This document shows positions 9,398 through 21,687 of a stretch of DNA of 64,000 bases, piece after piece. The stretch is from Kazachstania africana CBS 2517 (Eukaryota > Ascomycota > Saccharomycetes > Saccharomycetales > Saccharomycetaceae), in assembly GCF_000304475.1 (NCBI RefSeq), contig NC_018940.1:1426001-1490000 (forward strand). Reading direction: 5' to 3'. Every line of letters starts with the position of its first letter. Positions within the stretch are counted from its first letter, which is position 1. Position numbers and translations under genes: made by a program. The notes under the pieces were generated by a model. It ran no database searches, was not told where the DNA came from, and saw only the letters and a program-made list of their open reading frames with translations.

Positions 9398-10345
9398 TTA
9401 AGAGATGATATAATTCAAACTTAATCTGGCGTTGGCATCTTTATCTTCTTCTCCTTCGTCAGTGGCGTGGTTAATGTTTTCAGTAGCACTTTTACATGTC
9501 TTATCAGATGTTTTAATATGTTCAACCACCTTTTCAGGTCGTTTTGTCCTTCGCGCCTTACTGTCTTCTTTTTTTAGCTTGGAATTTTTTGTGATCTTTA
9601 AAACTTCAGCAGGCAAAGACGATATCTCACTACTTGATGTAATCTGTACAGGAAATGTCGTTATATCATGTGATGCTTGCATTAACCACGCAGGCGGTGG
9701 TGATAAAGGCATAGGACTATGGAATGGAAATTGATTGGTAGGAGGTGCTGGCTGTTGAGTATGCATGGGGTGTGTCACAATAGGAACCTGAGGCTGCATC
9801 GGCATTGGATACGGCTGTCCATGCATGTGATTTATAAAATTTTGATCGAATGTATTATGAAAATATTGTTGTTGTTGGACACTTAACGGGTATGCTTTTT
9901 GTCGTTGTGTCGGGTCAAAATTATAACTTATGTTTAATTTATTTGAATGCATATCACTTTGATCCAGTATAATGGGAGTATTATTAGTATCAGTGCTGTT
10001 ACTATGAACGTGCCGAAGGTTATTTTGATCTTCCATAATTAGTTGATTATGACCATTTTGTAAATGAGCATTAGTAAAATATGACGGTGGATAATTTATT
10101 CTGGAATGTACGGTGTCTCTATGTTGTTTCAAGTTGTCCACTCTACTAAAGAATTTCAAACAGATATAGCATTGAAATGGTTTTTCGCCTGTATGCTTCC
10201 TAATATGTCTCACTAAATGTTCAGCCCTTGTGAACGCCATATTACAATCTTCGAAACCAGTGCATTTGAAAGTTTTCTTATTTACCCTGGACGATTTCTC
10301 TTTTTGAATTTCAGAATTATTCTTAGCTCTTTTTTGATCACCCAT
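9398..10345 (-). CDS. C2H2 zinc-finger transcription factor, RGM1/USV1 type
   Basis: 315 residues. Two tandem C2H2 fingers lie at about 25-85: the first is an extended finger ([20 protein letters not shown]), followed by the linker HTGEKPF and a second finger ([18 protein letters not shown]). This RVDNLKQHR finger is the hallmark of the Rgm1/Usv1 pair, which bind CCCCT-like elements and control stress, carbon-source and cell-wall genes. The remainder is Q/P/H/N-rich (many MHxQP segments) and ends in a basic region and an acidic tail ([13 protein letters not shown]). Sequence does not tell which WGD copy this is, so no single symbol is given; position (next to the SPT21 side of the track) slightly favours RGM1. 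The ATG is the first in frame. Confidence 0.9.
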   Translation of the reverse strand: MGDQKRAKNNSEIQKEKSSRVNKKTFKCTGFEDCNMAFTRAEHLVRHIRKHTGEKPFQCYICLKFFSRVDNLKQHRDTVHSRINYPPSYFTNAHLQNGHNQLIMEDQNNLRHVHSNSTDTNNTPIILDQSDMHSNKLNISYNFDPTQRQKAYPLSVQQQQYFHNTFDQNFINHMHGQPYPMPMQPQVPIVTHPMHTQQPAPPTNQFPFHSPMPLSPPPAWLMQASHDITTFPVQITSSSEISSLPAEVLKITKNSKLKKEDSKARRTKRPEKVVEHIKTSDKTCKSATENINHATDEGEEDKDANARLSLNYIIS

Positions 10346-13300
10346 AACTAATTGGTTAATGTTGATTTGGGATTAGAAAAAGTTTATAGCAATAGTACTT
10401 GCAACAGAAGGGGGAAATATAATCACTAACTAGGAAGGTGACAACTTCTGGATCAATAATACTTTGACTAGTGTAATAGACCGTGCTTTCAAAAATGATG
10501 TTAAATCTATTTGAAAAAAAAATGTGCTGTCGATTTTATTAATATATTGAAGTCAGCAATTCTTCTTGTACTATATGACTTAATAGCGCAAAACTGACTT
10601 CAATACGCCAAGCCAAAATGAAGGGCCAGTACAAGTGAAAAAAATAAAATTAAATCAAAGTCTAAGTGACAATCTTGTTCTATATATTTTATTTTAGGAA
10701 ACACGAATCTTAATATTTCAAATGATACCTATTTTAAAGGGCAATCTCAAAGGATTTTCACGAATATGAAGAAAAGCTTCCGATATCACTTTTAATTCTT
10801 AGAGTATTCTATTTTATCTAATTTTTTTAGTTTCTGGACAGTTACTTCATTTAATGTGAGTGATGTAGCATTAAAGTAAATTGAGGGGATAAAGATTAAG
10901 GTTAAATAAGATGAGTGAGAGCTCTAGAAGAAAGTGCTTCATACGTTTTTCAGTGTTTTTTTTGTGAATTTTTTTTTTTTTGATTTTTCTGACTTCTAGC
11001 CTCTCTGATGCACAACAAGAGTTGCTATAATTTACTTTTTCTTACATTTTGTCTGAAACGGTAGAGAGGAGCCAGGAAATTTCCATAATGCTCATGTCAA
11101 TCTCAGGAGAAATGTAATAAGTATGTTTTGCGAAGTTAATAATTCGTATTGACTGCCTCTGGAAGTGAAATGTAGGCAGCAATTTTCTACGCCTATCCCA
11201 TTTTCTAGACAACAGTGTAGGAAATAACGACTCTCGAAGACTTGAAACTTTAAAATTATAGGAATTTCGACTACTGAAATTTCTTTGTGTTCAATGTACG
11301 AAAAAAAATAATAAACTTTGATGAGGGAACAATAAGATTTGGAACCTTGATTTCATGGATAGTAAAGAAAGGAAATTTTTAATTTTCTTATTTTTTCGGT
11401 GTAAACAACTGGCCCCCGTGAAACTCTCATAGTTACGTAAGAATTTTCCTAGTGCGGATCTAAAACTCGGTATGCGACCCTTGCTACGAGGTTTTTTTAT
11501 AGAGGAGGATTTGAATAAAATGAACCTGACAAATTTGCGGACACCGGTAGGAGACGCGCTTCCTCATCTGGCATACAGTCACCTAAAAGGAATGGCATAG
11601 AGAGAGAGCTTTGTATGAGAGTCTTGAGAATCTCGAAGGCACGTTGAACCAACCAAACATTCTCAAATTGCAGTTGCATTTCCATATTAGGCACGTGTAA
11701 ATTTTAGTAAATGGATTGCATAGCGTACCTTCCCATCTACTGTATTTAATAGGCTATGATCAAGCAGTTATCTCTACAGTTCTTATCTTATGTATCGTGT
11801 GATATGATCGCTAGAAGTGCTAGGTACTGCCTGTACCTCACGCGAAGTAAGCGACCATGCCACACTTTCTTGAGTAGAAATTCATATACCGGAATTTTTA
11901 AGCTTTCGTTCTTATCTAACAAAAAAAATCACAGCTTTCATTCTGGATCATTTCCTTTGTTCCTAGATGAGCTCTATAATGTTCCTTAGAAGTACCGTAA
12001 TTATGTAGGCGAACAATGACTAGATATATGGAATATGCTCGATACCTTTAGTTTACCATGACCTATTCAAACGGGCCAGCTTCATTTAATCCAGTTCAAC
12101 TGGTACATAAGTGAATAGCATTTTACTTGAAGAACTATAGTATAAAAAAAGTGGAGAAATTAGCGTGAATCTCAATCCAAGGTTAGTAGCGGAAAAATTA
12201 TTGAATTGATGATGTGTGTTTTATGGTTTTAAATTCCAAGAGAAACCAACCCACATTCCCAACCTTAATTTTTTCCCTCGCCTTTTTTATTTCCCCTACT
12301 GAATGTACTACTCTTAATCCTCGCTCTCCTCCGTCTGCACTTGTTTAAGCAAGTTTAGGAAAAATCCTTCAAAGAAGAATGGATCAGTTTCAATTATTGT
12401 TGCAAAGATTGAAATTGAACCATCATCTTCACTCATTTTCAGAAGATCGCTTTGACCCTCGTATGTCATTTTAAAGTAGCTAGTTTACCATCTTGTATAA
12501 TTCTATATTCTAGGAATATCCAAATATATTCTTTAATCGGCCTATACTCCCCCGAAATAGTGTATCACCGTTGTAGCAAACAGTATTTGCGACATCCTAT
12601 TTCCCACAAAGGAAACAGAAGAAAATCTATTGTTAAATTTTCTCGGGCTTAACCAAAACCAAGTTCTTACTATCTTCCACTAGATTCGCTGTACTTTGCG
12701 TACTTTGGTCCTGGAAGGGACAATTGTTTTTTGTAAGTTTCTGACATAAGCAAGCAAAATCCTGTAAATGAAAGAGGTACAAGAAGTCCTTGATATTTTC
12801 TTTCAAGGTACACTCAACCCGATTTGTACATAAAGTGATACGGCAGTAGGTAATCATGTGAAGACTTTAATCTTTGATGAAGTGATTTTCGGCGGACTTC
12901 ACGTCAAAAAAAAAGAATAAACCATGAAAATCAGAAAGATCTATAGCCCATTTTCAGCATATAAGTTTTGTAATAATTAAACTAGCTAGTTCAGTTCAAC
13001 GTAGTCTAGAATTATGACCATAGATGGCATTCAATTCCAGCAAGTCGCGATCACCTTTATCAAAAGGTAAAAGAAGTCTTGCAGTAGACGGCCTCTTTGC
13101 CTTGATGGGGCTCTATTCCCCGGAGAACAAAAACCTCCTCTTTTATACTCAAACGTGGAAGTTCATATGCTCAGTTGTCTCCTTGACAGAGCCCGCACGC
13201 ACATTTTCCCTCGCGGAGTACACCGAATAGTTTATTTAGTGACGTATAATAATGTAATGATAGTTCGATCTGCGCGCGTACTCTCTGAAAACTTTAAAGT

Positions 13301-14420
13301 TTTTCTTTGATTTTTCTTTGTGATCGTAAAAATAATATTAAAACTTTCCTAGAACTGCTGTACCGTAGTACATCGAACTCCTCTCAAATGCGTAAAAAAT
13401 GTCGTACTCCTGTCGCTCCCATTAAAAATGAATCATCCTAGCATTTATCTGTCACTTTTTCTCCGGAAAAGATAAAATGTTCACTTGCTTCTTGAATGGA
13501 TGAGGTTTCGCATTAGTTCTTCACGATTTACAAACTATATGGGAAACTGTTCTTTTTGAAATCTACTAGCCAGCAATCACAGTATTGAGTCGGTAAAGTG
13601 AAACTTCGCCAAGAAACTAGGTTACGCTTGACTTGAGAATCACTATACTTTCTGGTCATTTTATTAATGGTTCCGTGTATAAATTATTGTTATCCTAGAA
13701 ATATTTACGCAGAATTGTGTCTTAATTGTTTTGCGTCAGCAATTAATGAAAGCGAATGTCATAAATGAAATGAGCTCAGTCTATGTTCAAGTCTTGTGCC
13801 ACAAGGAACTATGAGTGTAATGAGAGCTTTTTAGTACTCGAATAGATGATCGGACCAAAATGTAAAATACCTGATCACAATGTTCCACATTTCCTTTTCA
13901 GAAACCTGCAACAAATCTGTTATTCAATTCCTGTTACTTTCTATTCTTGGAAGTCTCGTTCCTTGTGCAGTAGAAAGATAACAATTTCTTAGCTGAATCT
14001 TGCGAGAAGCTTTTTTGGTATGACTGGGTAAATCGCATTTATATAAACCTTGATTTTAATGATCGATGAAGAGTATTATTTGGACTCCATTTAGGAAATA
14101 GAGAAAGCAGCCCTAAAAGAGTCAGTCTCACATTGAGATATGAACTGAGGTTTGATTTGCGTCTACGCAGGGTTATAATTTTATTGAGAATTTCGAAAGT
14201 GCTGGAGCAATTTACTTAATAATCGAACTAATATGTTAGTCCATCATTGCGTGTAATACTGTAAGACGTAGCTACTCGATTTTTTAACTACTGCATTTCG
14301 TTCCAGTTTATACAATATATTTAGTTGTAAGTCTACAAAATCTAGAACGACTTAATTTTTATATTTTGTTCTTTAAAATACGGCAATTTGATTAAAATAT
14401 TAGAATGGCATCTAAAATAG

Positions 14421-14446
14421 GACCCTCCTGTATGACCCTCCTGTAT
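14421..14446. repeat. Perfect tandem duplication of 13 bases
   Basis: Two exact adjacent copies of GACCCTCCTGTAT. A related GACCCTCTGT occurs about 300 bases further right inside the nested inverted repeat. Confidence 0.9.
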
Positions 14447-14709
14447 GAAACTCATTTACAACTTTTTCTTAAGAACACCTTTTGGTATTCTCTAATGAGG
14501 TACAATTGTCATATACCCCAATACTTTCTGTATACTACTTTTTTACAAAGATCCGATTAATACAAAAAAGCCTGATCCTACGTATACTCACCAAGGACTA
14601 CTGACTTAGAAACACTACGCACTCTCTCCTGAAATATTACCTTTTTTGAGGTGTCGTTTGCATAACTCCTTGAGGGGTTTCAATAGCCGTATCATGAATT
14701 TTTGTTGGG

Positions 14710-14749
14710 GAACATCCTGTCAGACAGGACCCTCTGTCTAAACATGTTC
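14710..14749. repeat. Nested, overlapping inverted repeats
   Basis: Three palindromic pairs share 40 bases: outer GAACAT/ATGTTC; inner CCTGTC-A-GACAGG (14716-14728); and AGACAG-6-CTGTCT (14722-14739), which reuses one arm of the previous pair. The two inner hairpins are mutually exclusive. About 500 bases upstream of the next gene start. Confidence 0.75.
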
Positions 14750-15261
14750 TATGATAATGTAACTAAACATCAAGGAACATGTACAAATGGAACGTCATTT
14801 TTCCATGAAATTCCACATACCCTGCCCTACCATGTTTACATTTGCTGTTCGAAATAAGAGTGAGATAGGATTTCTGTAAATTGCCGATCAATGGGTAATC
14901 TTAGAAGCCCGATTAAACACGTAGCCGGTTAATAAAAATCTAGAAAAACTCGAAGGAATTAAAACGGTACGAAGCTTCAATCATTTCTGTATAACTATCC
15001 ACAATATTAGAGCCTCTCTTTGATTTATTCCGAATTCCAACCTTATTGACGAACCACATAAAGCATTCCATATAAAGGCATTTGATTCCATTTTCTATCC
15101 AAGTTTGCTTTGTTCTTTTCTCTAATTTTGATTCAGCTGTTTTATTTTTAGACAAAAAAAAAAACATAAAGAAATTTCTTGAAGATCAAGATCAAATTCA
15201 AATACTCATCATACACCCCAGACCATCTATAAAAATCTTTACTATATTGTTATATTGAACT

Positions 15262-15786
15262 ATGGCTACTCCAAAAGTTACGAAAAGTTTCCAAAATTGC
15301 GCGGAATCAGAAGTCGCAGCGTACAACGATTGTCCCAGTTTCTTATTTCAGGTTGGAAAATCAAAATCTTCGAGAAGACATAAAATAACTACCAAAGTTC
15401 GTGATGTATCTGGCAATACAATGATGCCGTCGGCACCTCCACCTCCTCATTCTGGTCGCTTTGATAAAAAAACTGTCAAATCCTCAAATAGTGAAGCTAC
15501 TCATTGCTACAGCAAGGAACAAGTATTGGCTAAAATAAGCACGTTACTTGAAAAGGAATCCAGCCTATCAGCCAAAGAATTGGAGTTTTATAGGCTGAAA
15601 GTGGAAAATAATGTTGCAAACAGTTTGGAGTCCAACGATGCCTTGCATATTTTCAGCCAGTTCTTCAACGAAATGCATGATAAGAACAATGCTAAAAACC
15701 TACTAGTGAGTTGGATAATTTCTGATACAACCATTAGTACGTGGTGTCCTGCTCTCCTCAAGATCTACGAAAATGCCTTCATCTGA
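15262..15786 (+). CDS. Small protein at the ADD37 (YMR184W) position
   Basis: 174 residues from the first ATG, with coding-type composition. It lies directly before RTP1, where S. cerevisiae has ADD37 (YMR184W, about 198 residues, implicated in ER-associated degradation). The assignment rests on gene order; I cannot confirm it from motifs. Visible parts: a basic stretch (KSKSSRRHKITTKVRD, 34-49), a proline patch (SAPPPPHSG), then a probably helical C-terminal half (SKEQVLAKISTLLEKESSLS and LEFYRLKVENNVANSLE) ending in a hydrophobic, tryptophan-containing tail (LLVSWIISDTTISTWCPALL). No signal peptide. Upstream lie TATA-like and A-rich sequence. Confidence 0.75.
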   Translation: MATPKVTKSFQNCAESEVAAYNDCPSFLFQVGKSKSSRRHKITTKVRDVSGNTMMPSAPPPPHSGRFDKKTVKSSNSEATHCYSKEQVLAKISTLLEKESSLSAKELEFYRLKVENNVANSLESNDALHIFSQFFNEMHDKNNAKNLLVSWIISDTTISTWCPALLKIYENAFI

Positions 15787-16081
15787 ACTGGTTTGAATTA
15801 CACTATTCTCCCAGTATAATAATACCCATATATAACCTAAATATAATCGAACATTTATTCTAATTAAGTATCCTTTTTACCACATTAGCCACTATGCACT
15901 TTACTAGTCACTCTGAATCTTGGATTTTCTGCCCTTTCTTCAATCATCAGAGTTACTTATCTGAAACTTTAGAGCATCGCCTCATCGCGCACATTCATAT
16001 TTTTGATTTTAAAGTGAAAGAATTGTAAGATTTACTAGCAAAACTCTGAAAGAGATATCATATCAATAATTGGATTTACTT

Positions 16082-18985
16082 ATGGTGCAATCAAATGAAG
16101 TTAAGAGGTTACTAAAGAAAGCTCCTTCTTTTGTGAAGGATACCCCATTGGATAGGTTTTTTGAAAGACTCGATGGGGAATTTTTTTCTAAAATAACACA
16201 CTTTCAGAAACTGGACAATTATAACGTTACACTATACGAGTACCTTGGACTTGAAGATAATAAGCAGTTTGTTATAAAATTATGTTCTTATATTGATGAA
16301 TTACACAAGCTCGTTTTGAAAAACCAAGACATTATTAGAGAAAAGAGTAGCGATTTGTTACCAATTTCTTTGCATGATCTGCAATACGTAGACGGTTTGT
16401 TGAATTTGATCATAGTCCATGGCTTTGATGCAAATATACAAGATACTATCAGGATTCCCTTAGAAGGCAAGAATTTAGCCAACTTCAAAAATACAGACAG
16501 AAAATATGTCATTCCCCCGAACCATGAAAGAAATACTCAGACCCTATCAATGGTTACCTGTTTGTTCTACGACCAATTAGTCCAATCAAAAAAGATCAAT
16601 TCCTCTGACTACTTCAGGTCTATTTTATTAAAGGGCTCCATGTATACGAATACATACATCGGATTATTAGCACTATTTATCGAATCACACAGTGACACGG
16701 ATCGTGAAAGACTTGAAAAGCTAGAATCCATTCAAGAAACATACACCTTATTTTCGATTTATACACTCCTTACGCAGACAATAACGCTGAAGGAGGCAAA
16801 AGATTATATTTTAGAAAAATTAACCACTTTGACGATACGAAGAGAATCTGATGGGCTGTTAAGTCTAGTTGATTTTATTCTAGGTGTAAGAGAGGATGAG
16901 CAAGTAGACCCGGAGAAAATTAACCGAGTGCACCAAATTATTATGTCAAGGCCGAGTAGCATACCAAATCAAGTGTACCTTTCTAAGCTATTCAATCAAA
17001 TATACGACTGTCTTACTTACGTTAATAGACCATTATTGATCAATGTATTGAATGGAATGGTAACTGCCTTCTTCCTTAGGAACAAAAAGATTGTGAAAGA
17101 TTTTCTTTTCAGACGGATTTACGAAACCCTTTTCAATGTTCCATTGAAGAATCATTCGTGTAAGTCATTGAATGATAACATCAACATTTTAATTTCACTC
17201 TCTAAAAATTCCTCCATTGAGGTTATCTGTGAATTAGTCGCCGGATTAGATGAACAGCAATTCTGCTTGAATCTATGGATATATTCTCTATTTCTGAAAA
17301 AGGAGCAGAAAATAGATCCTCTCTATGCCAATAAGTTGAAAAAGGACAATGGTACCCCCTACTTTGAAGTCGTTCTATCTTTATTAAAGACATTCATTGT
17401 TTTAACGGAAAAGTATGATATTCTGAAATATCTAAGTTCAAATCTCCTAAACTATGATCATGAAGAATGGGAGTATCGTATTGAACTGGAGACGCAACTG
17501 CCCTATATTGCCATAAAAGAAGGATCTGATATTGATGTCAGATTTGAAGAAAACCAAGCTAACAAACTGGCGCAGATTTCTGGCATGTTTAAGGATATTG
17601 ACATATCCGTTAATCTATTTGTTAACTTACTTCATTTGTTAAATAAGGAAGATACTGTACGGACTATGTTTCTTTTCCTTCTCAGAAGATGGACAGACTC
17701 ACGGCTTGAAAAGGAGACTCCAACGGTGAAGAATGTGACTACATCTAATAACATCTTTTTAATCATTGATCTGAAGCTTTTGGAGAGCTTAAATAAGGAA
17801 TTCAAATCAGATATCATTAAAAGACCATCTGATATTTTAGGGTTGTTACACGAACTTATTCCCTTCGTAACGCAGAAAGATGGCGATGGACAATTGCAGT
17901 CAGATGACGAGGATTCAGACGATGAAGATGCTGATGTGGATGCAACTGAAGATATTGTTCCTGTTCACTTCTTAATTGATCTATTAAACGCAGTATTGGA
18001 AGGATGCTCTGACAAGGATCTGTTACAGGAGAAAAAAGTGCTGACATCTATCTCAGGAAGATTACTCAATCACTCTACTGAATTTGAGAGTTTTAAAGAG
18101 GTTGGGCAGAAAATCGATAAGATACTAAGAAATGAAGATTCCTTTCATTCTGACAAAGTGGATAACCATGCAGAATCCATAAATCAAGACATTTTAGACA
18201 AGGCTCTCGTTGATTTGAGTGACCCATTGGCGCCAATAAAAGCTAGTGGACTGAGAGAGTTGCGTACATTAGTTGAAAAGAAATCTTCTGTGATTTCTTT
18301 GGACAGAGTTGTAATTTTACATTTAGAATATTTAAAACATCCTGATCCTTATATTTATTTGAATTCTATCAAAGGGTTAACGGCGCTATGTGAAATTAAT
18401 GGTAAAACAGTTTTAAGCAAATTGATTGAAGTTTACGGAGACACGAAGAAGAATAAATTGGATACCATTTTAAGAGTAGGTGAAGTGTTTATTAGTTACA
18501 TACAAATCGAGAACGAGTTATTCCAGGGAACCAATGCCAATTTAATCATAGATGCATGCATTGAAAAAATTAGACAAAAGGGCAAATTGGATAACAGACT
18601 TCGTATGTCAGCTATGTCGATTTTAGGTGTATGCTTACAAGTTAATGCAAAGGGGATTGAATCAAGGATTACGGAAATGTTGGACTGTGTTTTTGGGATC
18701 CTACAGTTGGAGACATCTACTAGTAGTGGTAGCAGCAGTAGTAGTAGTAGTGGCGATAGAGACGACTCCTTCATAATGAGAAGAAGTGCCATCCATCTTA
18801 TCCACGATTTGATGTACAACTCTGGTTTATCATTATTACCCAAAGAGTACAATAAGGAAAAACTAGACAATCTATTAGCCTATGCTCGCGAAAAGGAATC
18901 GGACTACTTGGTATGTGAGCAAATTGACGAAGTTCTAGAGATATTACAAGATCTGGAAATCAGAGAAATGGAAGAAATGGATTAA
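16082..18985 (+). CDS. RTP1: RNA polymerase II nuclear-import factor Rtp1
   Basis: 967 residues from the first ATG (the frame opens four codons earlier at TTG). An all-helical, HEAT/ARM-like protein throughout; the C-terminal third (DPLAPIKASGLRELRTLVEK, LEYLKHPDPYIYLNSIKGL) is the RTP1 C-terminal family block. An acidic spacer (DDEDSDDEDADVDATED, near 610) and a serine run (about 885-892, from a tag/agt microsatellite) interrupt the helices. Rtp1 (TANGO6 relative) binds Pol II subunits and nucleoporins and is needed for import of assembled polymerase. Length (about 981 in S. cerevisiae) and its place next to HSC82 agree with YMR185W. Confidence 0.92.
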   Translation: MVQSNEVKRLLKKAPSFVKDTPLDRFFERLDGEFFSKITHFQKLDNYNVTLYEYLGLEDNKQFVIKLCSYIDELHKLVLKNQDIIREKSSDLLPISLHDLQYVDGLLNLIIVHGFDANIQDTIRIPLEGKNLANFKNTDRKYVIPPNHERNTQTLSMVTCLFYDQLVQSKKINSSDYFRSILLKGSMYTNTYIGLLALFIESHSDTDRERLEKLESIQETYTLFSIYTLLTQTITLKEAKDYILEKLTTLTIRRESDGLLSLVDFILGVREDEQVDPEKINRVHQIIMSRPSSIPNQVYLSKLFNQIYDCLTYVNRPLLINVLNGMVTAFFLRNKKIVKDFLFRRIYETLFNVPLKNHSCKSLNDNINILISLSKNSSIEVICELVAGLDEQQFCLNLWIYSLFLKKEQKIDPLYANKLKKDNGTPYFEVVLSLLKTFIVLTEKYDILKYLSSNLLNYDHEEWEYRIELETQLPYIAIKEGSDIDVRFEENQANKLAQISGMFKDIDISVNLFVNLLHLLNKEDTVRTMFLFLLRRWTDSRLEKETPTVKNVTTSNNIFLIIDLKLLESLNKEFKSDIIKRPSDILGLLHELIPFVTQKDGDGQLQSDDEDSDDEDADVDATEDIVPVHFLIDLLNAVLEGCSDKDLLQEKKVLTSISGRLLNHSTEFESFKEVGQKIDKILRNEDSFHSDKVDNHAESINQDILDKALVDLSDPLAPIKASGLRELRTLVEKKSSVISLDRVVILHLEYLKHPDPYIYLNSIKGLTALCEINGKTVLSKLIEVYGDTKKNKLDTILRVGEVFISYIQIENELFQGTNANLIIDACIEKIRQKGKLDNRLRMSAMSILGVCLQVNAKGIESRITEMLDCVFGILQLETSTSSGSSSSSSSGDRDDSFIMRRSAIHLIHDLMYNSGLSLLPKEYNKEKLDNLLAYAREKESDYLVCEQIDEVLEILQDLEIREMEEMD

Positions 18986-21524
<2,539 letters not shown>

Positions 21525-21687
21525 ACAATCGAATGCATAAAGAAAAATAATTTACCCCATATATAATGTTTATAAATTAAGCTTTTAAAAATTCTGTAAA
21601 AATTAAAAATATCAAATTAAGATCGCCCACTGTTACCATATCTTTATCTACAAACTTTACTTTGGAGATTGGATAATTGAACTTTCC

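Larger units (their letters stand above)
10346..15261. other. 4.9-kb stretch with no credible gene
   Basis: Lies between the starts of two divergent genes. Open frames here are at most about 80 codons, overlap on both strands and show no family resemblance. I looked for and did not find a tRNA box A/box B pair, a CDEI-AT-CDEIII centromere array, TG...CA long terminal repeats, or remnants of FAS2 or SSO1/2, which sit here in relatives. Visible content: stress-element cores (AGGGG 10409-10413, CCCCT 12293-12297, AGGGG 14673-14677), an exact 11-base match to the origin consensus (TTTTATATTTT, 14357-14367; weak alone), a 13-base tandem duplication and a nested inverted repeat (separate entries). 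Confidence 0.6.

Noticed and set aside
11497..11694. 65-codon minus-strand frame in the gene-free block
   Set aside because: Reads somewhat protein-like but has no relative I know, no conserved motif and no upstream promoter signs; could be a relic, not reportable as a gene.
12452..13230. Two short frames both containing GLYSPE
   Set aside because: Shared hexapeptide arises from similar short DNA words; the surrounding sequence does not align, so no repeat family is supported.
14703..14900. Possible solo LTR starting TGTTGGGG
   Set aside because: No matching CA end with a five-base target duplication was found.
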